DNA of 19,056 nucleotides from Firmicutes bacterium UBA4916 (GTDB lineage: Bacteria > Bacillota > Clostridia > Tissierellales > Tepidimicrobiaceae), in NCBI GenBank assembly GCA_002398845.1, contig DHBY01000017.1, positions 36,936 through 55,991 of the forward strand. Direction: 5' to 3'. The notes beneath the pieces were generated by a model. It was given only the letters and a program-made list of their open reading frames with translations, had not been told where the DNA came from and ran no database searches. Below are positions 1-6,510 of this stretch, piece after piece. The position numbers and the translations under genes are program-made. Numbering within the stretch: the stretch's first letter is position 1; each line of letters begins with the position of its first letter.

Positions 1-30
1 AAAGACAACCAATTTTAGGGGGTGAAACAT

Positions 31-201
31 TTGGCACATATTATAACTGAAGCATGTATTTCATGCGGATCATGTGAAGCTGAATGTCCTGTTGAGGCAA
101 TAAGCGCTGGAGATGACAGATACGTTATAGACCCAGACAAATGTATTGACTGTGGTGCTTGCGCCAACGTATGTCCTGTAGACGCACCTCAACCAGAATA
201 A
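31..201 (+). CDS. 2[4Fe-4S] clostridial-type ferredoxin
   Basis: A 56-residue low-potential electron carrier of the cytoplasm. It contains two CxxCxxCxxxCP cluster-binding motifs, C-I-S-C-G-S-C-E-A-E-C-P near residue 10 and C-I-D-C-G-A-C-A-N-V-C-P near residue 40. Length and motif spacing are those of the classical clostridial ferredoxin family. The start is a TTG preceded at 7-13 nt by the SD sequence GGGGGTG; no ATG is available in this frame before the first cluster motif. The gene is monocistronic as far as can be seen, because a strong intrinsic terminator follows it within 20 nt. Which redox partners it serves cannot be told from this window. Confidence 0.95.
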   Translation: MAHIITEACISCGSCEAECPVEAISAGDDRYVIDPDKCIDCGACANVCPVDAPQPE

Positions 202-220
202 TTAAATGAAGCTCTAGAAG

Positions 221-245
221 AGACCCTAATCTTAGGGTCTTTTTT
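221..245 (+). terminator. Rho-independent terminator of the ferredoxin gene
   Basis: Perfect inverted repeat AGACCCTAA / TTAGGGTCT (the inner pairs form the loop) followed directly by a run of T. It isolates the ferredoxin transcript from yabB downstream. Confidence 0.9.
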
Positions 246-295
246 ACAACATCAAACATTAGGGACGGTTATTTTTGTTTGAGGGAATATGTTGT
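246..295. repeat. Imperfect palindrome with GGGACGG core (REP-like)
   Basis: ACAACAT (246-252) pairs with ATGTTGT (289-295), and CAAAC (253-257) pairs with GTTTG (277-281). They enclose TTAGGGACGGTT. A second GGGACGG segment flanked by inverted arms occurs near 5212. Similar GGGACGG motifs are common in dispersed intergenic palindromes of clostridia, so this is probably a decayed REP-type element lying just upstream of the yabB SD. No mobile gene accompanies it. Confidence 0.4.
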
Positions 296-310
296 TAAAA
301 GGAGAAAAAT

Positions 311-1069
311 ATGAAGGATATATTAAAAGAAAATGAAAGAATTGATTATGTTCCCGGAAGTAAGTTGAAAATTATACAGAATAAAAAAAGATTTTGTTAT
401 GGAATAGATGCTATACTCCTATCAAGCTTTGTTAAAACTAGGAATATAAACTATGCAATGGATTTAGGCACAGGTACAGGAATTATTCCATTAAGATTAT
501 ACTCTCAATATAATTGCCAAAAGATAATAGGAGTGGAAATCCAAACTGAAGTTGCAGAAATGGCTGGTAGAAGTATTAAATTGAATAATCTTGAAAAAGA
601 AATAGAAATCATAAATATGGATTTAAAAGACATACCCTCTAAATTTAACAAAGGCACTTTTGATGTAATTACCTCAAATCCTCCTTATATGAAAAGTGGA
701 AGTGGAATTATAAACCATGATGAAAGCTTTTCCATATCTCGTCATGAAATAAGTTGTACCATAGAAGATATAATAAAAGTATCCAAGTATCTTTTAAATG
801 ATAAAGGACGATTATATTTAATCCATAGACCTAATCGCTTAGTAGATATTGTTTGGACTGCTAGACAATATGGTTTAGAACCAAAAACCCTTCGCTTTGT
901 TCAACCAAAGGCAGAGGGAAAACCAAATCTGCTATTATTAGAATGTATAAAGGGAGGAAATTCTGAATTAAAATTTGAAAAGCCACTTATAGTATATAAT
1001 GATAATGGAAGCTATACTGATGAAATATATGATATTTACGGCATAGATAAGGAGAATAAAAATGAGTGA
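311..1069 (+). CDS. trmN6: tRNA1(Val) (adenine-37-N6)-methyltransferase family protein (YabB-like)
   Basis: A 252-residue SAM-dependent methyltransferase predicted to N6-methylate adenine in tRNA. Residues 51-57 (DLGTGTG) form the glycine-rich SAM-binding motif I, followed by an acidic end of strand 2 (GVEIQ). N-P-P-Y at 123-126 is the catalytic motif of amino-group methylases. An N-terminal region with Q-x-K-x-x-F-x-Y-G-I-D-A is typical of the TrmN6/YfiC/YabB family. The ATG is preceded by AAAGGAG at the right distance. Its 3' end overlaps rsmI by 8 nt, so the two are translationally coupled, as in the Bacillus yabB-yabC locus (there separated by yazA, absent here). Substrate specificity is inferred from the family. 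Confidence 0.9.
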   Translation: MKDILKENERIDYVPGSKLKIIQNKKRFCYGIDAILLSSFVKTRNINYAMDLGTGTGIIPLRLYSQYNCQKIIGVEIQTEVAEMAGRSIKLNNLEKEIEIINMDLKDIPSKFNKGTFDVITSNPPYMKSGSGIINHDESFSISRHEISCTIEDIIKVSKYLLNDKGRLYLIHRPNRLVDIVWTARQYGLEPKTLRFVQPKAEGKPNLLLLECIKGGNSELKFEKPLIVYNDNGSYTDEIYDIYGIDKENKNE

Positions 1070-1895
1070 AGGAATTCTTTATATTTGTCCTACTCCCATT
1101 GGTAATTTGGAGGATATAACCCTTAGGACCTTGAGAATATTAAAAGAAGTAGATTTAATTGCGGCAGAAGATACTAGACATACCATAAAACTATTAAACC
1201 ATTATGAAATAAAAAAACCTCTAATATCCTATCATGAGCACAATAAAGTAGTAAAAGGGGATATATTAATAGAAAAGCTAAAAGACGGAACTAATATAGC
1301 CCTTGTTACCGATGCAGGAATGCCAGGCATATCAGACCCAGGCGAAGATATTATCCGTTTAAGCATAGAAAATAGAATAAAAGTAATAGCCCTTCCTGGT
1401 GCGACTGCCTCCATAACCGCTTTAGTCCTCTCTGGACTTTCAACAGATAAATTTGTATTCGAGGGGTTTCTTCCATCAAAGAAGAAAGATAGGATAAAAG
1501 AATTAGAAAGATTAAAAACTGAAGAAAGGACCATAATCCTATATGAAGGGCCTCATAGGATACTAGCCCTTTTAGAGGATATGGAAGAAGTACTAGGGAA
1601 TAGGCAAATTTCCATATCCAGAGAAATGACAAAGATATATGAGGAGACTTTTAGAGGTACTGTTAACGAAGCTTTAGATAAATTTAAAAAGGAAAAACCC
1701 ATAGGGGAGTTTGTATTGATAATAAAAGGGGCAGAAATAACTAAAGAAGATTTGTATGAAAGTATTACTATAAAAGAACATATAAAATATTATATGGAGG
1801 AAGGCTACACTAAAAAAGAAGCTGTAAAAAAAGTAGCAGAATTAAGAAATATACCTAAGAATGTAGTCTATAAGGAGAGCATAGAGATAAAATAA
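1062..1895 (+). CDS. rsmI: 16S rRNA (cytidine-1402-2'-O)-methyltransferase RsmI
   Basis: A 277-residue tetrapyrrole-methylase-fold enzyme that 2'-O-methylates C1402 of 16S rRNA in the ribosomal P site. Family signatures visible are Y-I-C-P-T-P-I-G-N-L-E-D-I-T near residue 7, A-A-E-D-T-R-H near 35, S-Y-H-E-H-N near 57 and T-D-A-G-M-P-G-I-S-D-P-G near 83. The length matches the family. Its ATG lies inside the 3' end of trmN6 (8-nt overlap), with the SD (AAGGAGAA) inside that gene. It ends in a GC-rich hairpin shared with the convergent abrB gene. Bacillus YabC is the orthologue by position. Confidence 0.96.
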   Translation: MSEGILYICPTPIGNLEDITLRTLRILKEVDLIAAEDTRHTIKLLNHYEIKKPLISYHEHNKVVKGDILIEKLKDGTNIALVTDAGMPGISDPGEDIIRLSIENRIKVIALPGATASITALVLSGLSTDKFVFEGFLPSKKKDRIKELERLKTEERTIILYEGPHRILALLEDMEEVLGNRQISISREMTKIYEETFRGTVNEALDKFKKEKPIGEFVLIIKGAEITKEDLYESITIKEHIKYYMEEGYTKKEAVKKVAELRNIPKNVVYKESIEIK

Positions 1896-1920
1896 AATAC
1901 CCGTCCTTAGGGCGGGCATT
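1892..1920. terminator. Bidirectional terminator between rsmI and abrB
   Basis: CCCGTCC (1900-1906) pairs with GGGCGGG (1910-1916), one wobble pair, loop TTA. The strand read toward rsmI continues into an A/T-rich TATTTTATTTT tract, so termination is strongest for abrB transcription; rsmI ends 5 nt before the stem. Confidence 0.75.
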
Positions 1921-1924
1921 TAAA

Positions 1925-2164
1925 CTACTTTCTTAATTCTTCAAAGCAAGCTGGGCAAATATTTTTTCCTTTAAAAGAAGTAACATCCTTGGCTTGTCCA
2001 CAGAAAATACAAGCAGGAGCATATTTTTTTAGGACGATTTGTTCGCCATCAACGAATATTTCCAATGCATCCTTTACATCAATATCTAAGCTTCTTCTTA
2101 GCTCTATAGGTATAACTACTCTGCCTAGTTCGTCTACTTTTCTTACAATCCCTGTTGATTTCAT
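1925..2164 (-). CDS. abrB: AbrB/SpoVT-family transition-state regulator with Cys-rich tail
   Basis: A 79-residue DNA-binding protein. The N-terminal ~50 residues (MKSTGIVRKVDELGRVVIPI onward, then ELRRSLDI, KDALEIFVDGEQIVLKKY) are nearly the canonical swapped-hairpin AbrB DNA-binding domain. The C-terminal part lacks the Bacillus AbrB multimerisation domain and instead has C-I-F-C-G and C-P-A-C-F, a putative zinc knuckle. An ATG at 2168-2170 and one further upstream are too close to or overlap the GGGAGGA SD; the ATG at 2164 has a 7-nt spacer, so it is taken as the start. It has its own consensus promoter. In relatives, AbrB represses stationary-phase genes; its targets here are unknown. Confidence 0.92.
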   Translation of the reverse strand: MKSTGIVRKVDELGRVVIPIELRRSLDIDVKDALEIFVDGEQIVLKKYAPACIFCGQAKDVTSFKGKNICPACFEELRK

Positions 2165-2209
2165 AATCATTCCTCCCATGTATTAATTAAAATCGACTTT
2201 TTTCTACAG

Positions 2210-2277
2210 ATTAAAGAATACCATAACTACCAAATAAAGTCAACCTCTTATGCTAAAAAATATATATATTCTTTAAT
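2210..2277. repeat. Spaced 11-bp inverted repeat in the abrB-nurA intergenic region
   Basis: ATTAAAGAATA (2210-2220) and TATTCTTTAAT (2267-2277) are perfect inverted copies 46 bp apart. One arm contains the -10 box of abrB; the other lies 33 bp before nurA. It could be a paired operator (autoregulation or looping) or chance in AT-rich DNA. Confidence 0.45.
2215..2243 (-). promoter_or_regulatory. SigA promoter of abrB
   Basis: On the minus strand TTGACT (2238-2243) and TATTCT (2215-2220) are separated by exactly 17 nt, about 50 nt upstream of the abrB start. Confidence 0.8.
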
Positions 2278-2309
2278 TTGTAGTTGAAAATCTGAAAAGA
2301 GGTGAAATA

Positions 2310-3302
2310 TTGTATAATATTAATGAAGAACTAAAGGACAAGATTAGCTATTTAAATGAGGTTTTAATAGATAAATATAAAGATGTATTATCCATGGATA
2401 AAATATCTTTTAAAGAATTTATCCAAGAGAAAATTGGTCCTATAATAAAGCTTGAAAAGCTTACTAAAGAGGAATTAGCTAATTGTGCAGAAAAAGGAGG
2501 TATATTAGGGGTAGATGGCTCAAATAATCGAATGGGTGGAGCCTATCCTCACTTTGTTGAAATATATCAAGGTTTAGCTAAGTCCACTTTACATAAGGAC
2601 AAACCCATATATAAAACGGATTTTTATACCCCTCTTTATTCTGAAAAAGAAGAATTGCCACTAGAAAATGAAAGACAAGGAGAGGAATCGATAAGGAAAT
2701 ATAAACTCTCCGCCATAGAAGTAGAGGCAGCCCTAGGGGGAATTCGGGAGTTTAACCCTTATGCAATAATAATGGACGGTTCCCTTATTAGATACGATAT
2801 TGAATGTTTTGACAAATGGATGGAATTAAGAAAAGAATGTGAGGAAAAAGGAATAATTCTCATAGGTGTGATAAAGGATATAAAGACATCTATCATAGGG
2901 GAAGCTTTAAAAGAAGACAAGTCTTTAGATATAAAAGAATGCTTCTATGATAGAGAATTACTTTACGGCCTTTTAGAATATGGAGAAATGATTGCTATCT
3001 ATGATAAAGTAGCGAAAAAATCCAAGGAAGGCTTTACCTCTCTATTTATGAGGAGCTCACAGGCTCCTACTGTAATAGGTATGGACATACTAGATAGCCA
3101 AAAAAATCATTTAGAAGAAATGGCAAGACTAGTATTAACCATTACCCCCAAAGATAGCAGGGGAGTACCTATGTGGATAGATATAGTAGATAGTGAAGTA
3201 AAAATTCCCGACAAGATGATAAGAGGACTTCTTGAAAGTTATTTAGATAGAAATATACTTGAAATGTTTTTTATATCAGAAAGAGATAAGAGGACACTTT
3301 AG
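2310..3302 (+). CDS. nurA: NurA-domain 5'-3' nuclease
   Basis: A 330-residue protein with the features of the NurA fold. An N-terminal G-V-D-G-S-N stretch supplies an acidic residue (D69), a central I-I-M-D-G-S-L-I supplies D156, and the C-terminal D-I-V-D-S-E-V segment is also acidic. These are the conserved metal-binding positions of NurA nucleases. In archaea and some bacteria NurA is stimulated by and docks onto the HerA hexamer to resect DNA double-strand breaks. The start is TTG behind an AGAGGTG SD; no ATG occurs before the conserved region. The stop codon overlaps the SD of herA, so the two are co-translated. No promoter was identified with confidence in the 130-bp upstream gap. Confidence 0.85.
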   Translation: MYNINEELKDKISYLNEVLIDKYKDVLSMDKISFKEFIQEKIGPIIKLEKLTKEELANCAEKGGILGVDGSNNRMGGAYPHFVEIYQGLAKSTLHKDKPIYKTDFYTPLYSEKEELPLENERQGEESIRKYKLSAIEVEAALGGIREFNPYAIIMDGSLIRYDIECFDKWMELRKECEEKGIILIGVIKDIKTSIIGEALKEDKSLDIKECFYDRELLYGLLEYGEMIAIYDKVAKKSKEGFTSLFMRSSQAPTVIGMDILDSQKNHLEEMARLVLTITPKDSRGVPMWIDIVDSEVKIPDKMIRGLLESYLDRNILEMFFISERDKRTL

Positions 3303-3313
3303 GAGGGATAGGA

Positions 3314-5152
3314 TTGAAAGTCGTTGGTATTACAACTCAGCAAGAGGTATATATAGGATCTAAGGATAGAAATTTTAGGATAAATGAATTTTTAATTATT
3401 ATAGACCCTTATCAAGGGGATTTAATGGGAGAGGTAGTGGAGGCTCAAACCTATAATAAATATATACCTTTAAATATACATGGAGAATTGGCCGATAACT
3501 CCGTTATAGAATCTCTAAAATCCATAGGCTACAATATAGAAGAGGATACCATATATATTGCAAAGGTAAGGCTATTAAATGAAGCTTTATACCCAGTAGA
3601 GACAGGCTCTGATGTAAGGATTCCGGCATTTCATGAGGTTAAAGATTTGATGATAAAATCCTCCACAGATGAAGGACTGGTATTAGGAATTATTAAGAAT
3701 ACAGACCAAATGGTAGATGATATGGATGAAGAATTTAAAAACTTATTGTATACTTTTGAAGAAGGAGAATTGAAAAAGCAAAATGATATTCCCTATATAT
3801 TCGACATAAGGTCTATGCATCAATACCCTCATATTGGAGTATTTGGAGGTTCTGGTTCTGGAAAATCCTTTGGACTTAGAGTAGTATTAGAAGAATTAAT
3901 GAAACTAAATATTCCTACCATAGTATTAGACCCTCATTTTGAAATGGATTTTGGGCAAATAGGTGATTATATGCCTAAAGGTGAAGTAGAAAGCTATAAG
4001 GACAAATTTAAATGCTTGCAAGTAGGTTTTCATGTAGGAGTCCGTTTTGAAGATTTGTCACCTCAAGATATAAAAAACCTATTAGATGCATCAAGTCCAT
4101 TAACAGATGCTATGAACAATGTAGTAGATATATTATTTAAAAGGAATGACTCTTACAATAGTTTCCACAATAGATTAAAAATGCTTGTAGAGGCCCAAGA
4201 AGAAGGGACTATGGACAAGATAAACATGAAGATAACAGAAGCTGGTTCTAACTTAGAGCGAGAAGGTTGGCAAAAGAGAAAGGAATTATACTCAAGCTAT
4301 GATAAAATATGTCCTTATAGTTCAGTAAGGGGAATAATATGGAGACTTAATAGGCTAGAAAATGAAGGTATATTTAGCAAGGATATAAAACCAATTGAGG
4401 AAGGATTACATATGGGGAAACTTATAGTAATCCAAGGAAGTACTAGAATTCTTCAAGTATTCAGCACATATCTTTTAAATAATCTATATCATAAGAGAAG
4501 GGAATACAAGGATGCCCTATATAAAAAAACAACGGCTGATTATTTTCCACCTTTTATAATAGTAACAGATGAGGCACATAATTTTGCGCCAAAAGGATAT
4601 AACTCTCCTTCTAAATCCATATTGAAGGAAATATCCCAAGAGGGTAGAAAATACGGCGTATTTTTAATACTAGCTACTCAAAGGCCTACATTATTAGATG
4701 AAACCATAACAGCTCAATTAAATACCAAATTCATATTTAGAACCGTAAGGGCATCAGATATACAGACCATAAAAGAAGAAACGGATATTACAGAAGAAGA
4801 AGCAAAGAGGCTTCCATATTTAAGAACAGGAGATGTGTTTATATCAGAGGCTCTCATGGGAAGGACTATATTTGCTCGAATTAGAGCAGCAGATACTACC
4901 AGTCCTCATACGGAAAACCCCTTTGATGAATTAAAAAACAAATCCAAAAAAGATGATGAAAAGTTTTTATCCATCATAAAAGATAAACTACCTATCAATG
5001 GAAATGATTTTATAAATGTAATCAAAGAAATAGAATCAGATACGGGAGTTACTTATACCATCAACGCCTTTGAAGAAAAGCTAGAAGACTTGACGGATAA
5101 GAAACTGATAAAAAAAGAAAAAACGCCCTTTTTCAACATATATAGAGAATAA
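3314..5152 (+). CDS. herA: HerA-type hexameric DNA translocase/ATPase
   Basis: A 612-residue FtsK/HerA-superfamily ATPase, predicted to form a ring that pumps DNA into NurA. The N-terminal ~130 residues resemble the HerA beta-barrel (HAS) domain. Walker A is GGSGSGKS at 178-185. Walker B ends in D419-E420-A-H-N-F, with the glutamate typical of HerA. A-T-Q-R-P-T-L-L-D-E and F-I-F-R follow as sensor and arginine-finger regions. The last ~60 residues look like a winged-helix extension (inference). The TTG start sits 7 nt after an AGGAGGG SD that overlaps the nurA stop. The pair stands alone, without Mre11/Rad50 genes, and is not flanked by recognisable defence genes. Confidence 0.9.
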   Translation: MKVVGITTQQEVYIGSKDRNFRINEFLIIIDPYQGDLMGEVVEAQTYNKYIPLNIHGELADNSVIESLKSIGYNIEEDTIYIAKVRLLNEALYPVETGSDVRIPAFHEVKDLMIKSSTDEGLVLGIIKNTDQMVDDMDEEFKNLLYTFEEGELKKQNDIPYIFDIRSMHQYPHIGVFGGSGSGKSFGLRVVLEELMKLNIPTIVLDPHFEMDFGQIGDYMPKGEVESYKDKFKCLQVGFHVGVRFEDLSPQDIKNLLDASSPLTDAMNNVVDILFKRNDSYNSFHNRLKMLVEAQEEGTMDKINMKITEAGSNLEREGWQKRKELYSSYDKICPYSSVRGIIWRLNRLENEGIFSKDIKPIEEGLHMGKLIVIQGSTRILQVFSTYLLNNLYHKRREYKDALYKKTTADYFPPFIIVTDEAHNFAPKGYNSPSKSILKEISQEGRKYGVFLILATQRPTLLDETITAQLNTKFIFRTVRASDIQTIKEETDITEEEAKRLPYLRTGDVFISEALMGRTIFARIRAADTTSPHTENPFDELKNKSKKDDEKFLSIIKDKLPINGNDFINVIKEIESDTGVTYTINAFEEKLEDLTDKKLIKKEKTPFFNIYRE

Positions 5153-5161
5153 CTATAAGAA

Positions 5162-5228
5162 AATGGTGCCAGGCATCGGAATAAGCTATGGAATACTTAG
5201 GTTGACAGAGGGACGGGGGTGTTGTCAA
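5162..5228. repeat. Decayed GGGACGG / TGCCAGGCA palindromic repeat
   Basis: The gap after herA contains GGTGCCAGGCATC (5165-5177) and, further on, TTGACA (5202-5207) with its exact inverted copy TGTCAA (5223-5228) enclosing GAGGGACGGGGGTG. These motifs recur in clostridial intergenic REP-like repeats. The element is not a plausible promoter for spmA because no -10 box lies at a workable distance from TTGACA. Confidence 0.4.
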
Positions 5229-5240
5229 GTTATATTATAG

Positions 5241-5279
5241 AAACTCCTTTCATATATTTCATATGAAAGGAGTTTTTTT
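5241..5279 (+). promoter_or_regulatory. Terminator-like hairpin that contains the spmA ribosome-binding site
   Basis: A perfect 15-bp stem (5241-5255 with 5261-5275) and 5-nt loop ATTTC is followed by a T tract running to the spmA ATG at 5280. The 3' arm contains AAAGGAG, the only SD of spmA. Read as RNA from upstream it is both an intrinsic terminator for nurA-herA and a lock on spmA translation. Confidence 0.7.
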
Positions 5280-5861
5280 ATGATAAAAACAATATGGTTT
5301 CTAATGATATTTGTTGGTATCATCTACGCAGCCTTTACAGGTAATTTAGGGGAGATAAATAATATTATATTAAGGGAGGCAGGGGAAGGGGTTACCTTTG
5401 CAATAAGCCTTATTGGTATTATGTCCTTTTGGCTGGGACTTATGAATATTGCAGAGAAATCTGGCCTAATTAAGAGTATATCCAAGGGGTTTAGGCCTAT
5501 AATAAGGATACTTTTTCCTGAGGTCCCTAAAAATCATCCAGCGGAAAAGTGGATACTTCTAAATTTTATAGCCAATATGTTTGGAGTGGGAAATGGAGCT
5601 ACTGCCTTTGGGCTTAAAGCTATGAAGGAATTGGATAGTTTAAATAATAATAAAAAAAGAGCCACTAATGCCATGGCTATGTTTTTGATTATAAATATGT
5701 CATCTTTACAATTAGTACCATTAACCGTTGTAAAGCTTCGATATGACTATGGCTCTGCGGATCCTACAGGAATAATCGGAATCACTATACTAGCCACAAC
5801 TATGTCCACCATAGTAGCTATAATAGTAGGAAAAATATTTGAGGGGGTAAATAGATGCTAA
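5280..5861 (+). CDS. spmA: Spore maturation protein A
   Basis: A 193-residue integral membrane protein of the nucleoside-recognition/Gate family, with about five hydrophobic segments. The A-N-M-F-G-V-G-N-G-A-T-A-F-G-L-K-A-M segment near residue 100 and A-M-A-M-F-L-I-I-N-M-S-S near 135 are typical of SpmA. Length equals Bacillus SpmA (about 196). SpmA and SpmB act together in spore core dehydration and heat resistance. The ATG follows AAAGGAG with a 7-nt spacer, but that SD is buried in a strong hairpin. It overlaps spmB by 7 nt (translational coupling). Confidence 0.93.
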   Translation: MIKTIWFLMIFVGIIYAAFTGNLGEINNIILREAGEGVTFAISLIGIMSFWLGLMNIAEKSGLIKSISKGFRPIIRILFPEVPKNHPAEKWILLNFIANMFGVGNGATAFGLKAMKELDSLNNNKKRATNAMAMFLIINMSSLQLVPLTVVKLRYDYGSADPTGIIGITILATTMSTIVAIIVGKIFEGVNRC

Positions 5862-6445
5862 GAATTATATCCATAGGGATAGTTCCCTTTATGGTTTCGA
5901 TAATTCTTATTCATGGATATATAAAAGGCGTAGATATATATAATGCCTTTATTGAAGGTGCAGCAGAAGGTCTAAAAACCGTTATAAAGATAATGCCTTA
6001 TCTAATAGCTATATTTATAGCCATAGGTATATTTAGAGGCTCTAGTGCCTTAGATATGTTTACAGATTTATTGAGTCCTGTGACAGAACTATTAGGAATT
6101 CCTAAAGAGATATTGCCCCTAATCCTAATTAGACCTATATCTGGCTCCGGTGCACTGGGAATAGTAAAGGATATTATAGCTCATCATGGACCAGATTCAT
6201 TCTTAGGAGTAGTAGCCTCAGTAATGATGGGGTCATCGGAAACCATATTCTATACAATAGCCCTATACTTTGGATCCGTTGGAATAGAAGACTATAGGCA
6301 CACCCTAAAAGCAGCTCTATTATCCTATATAATATCAATATTTATTACCATATTTATATGCGCAACATTCTTCAATTCACAATTCACAGTTCACGATGCA
6401 CAATTTTGGGGGTCATTCTTTAAGGTCATTTCAGGGCGACCATAG
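5855..6445 (+). CDS. spmB: Spore maturation protein B with element-encoded C-terminal tail
   Basis: A 196-residue membrane protein, partner of SpmA. The SpmB signature regions are G-A-A-E-G-L-K-T-V-I-K-I-M-P-Y-L near residue 37, L-I-R-P-I-S-G-S-G-A-L near 92 and V-A-S-V-M-M-G-S-S-E-T-I-F-Y near 123. The normal family length is about 170-180 residues. From residue 173 onward (position 6371) the reading frame runs into a palindromic miniature element, which supplies 24 foreign residues (F-N-S-Q-F-T-V-H-D-A-Q-F-W...). The original last residues appear replaced; all membrane segments remain. The ATG lies within the 3' end of spmA, preceded by GAGGGGG. Confidence 0.92.
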   Translation: MLRIISIGIVPFMVSIILIHGYIKGVDIYNAFIEGAAEGLKTVIKIMPYLIAIFIAIGIFRGSSALDMFTDLLSPVTELLGIPKEILPLILIRPISGSGALGIVKDIIAHHGPDSFLGVVASVMMGSSETIFYTIALYFGSVGIEDYRHTLKAALLSYIISIFITIFICATFFNSQFTVHDAQFWGSFFKVISGRP

Positions 6446-6493
6446 GTCGCCCCCATAATTGTTTTTGTTTTTAATTGTGAATTGTGCATTGTA
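6371..6493 (-). mobile_element. Palindromic miniature element (MITE-like), copy A
   Basis: About 120 bp bounded by terminal inverted repeats made of CAATTCACAATTCACA-type words, with an internal palindrome GGGCGACCATAGGTCGCCC and no coding capacity of its own. Its reverse complement aligns almost end to end with the copy at 11313-11429; the inner 20 bp around GGCGACCTATGGTCGCC is identical. It begins inside spmB and ends 17 bp before the stop of the convergent YabE-like gene. Confidence 0.85.
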
Positions 6494-6510
6494 TAAGTGT
6501 ATTGTCAAGC

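Noticed and set aside
5202..5236. TTGACA at 5202 as the spmA promoter
   Set aside because: The nearest TATATT is 23 nt away, too far; TTGACA is better explained as an arm of the inverted repeat with TGTCAA at 5223.
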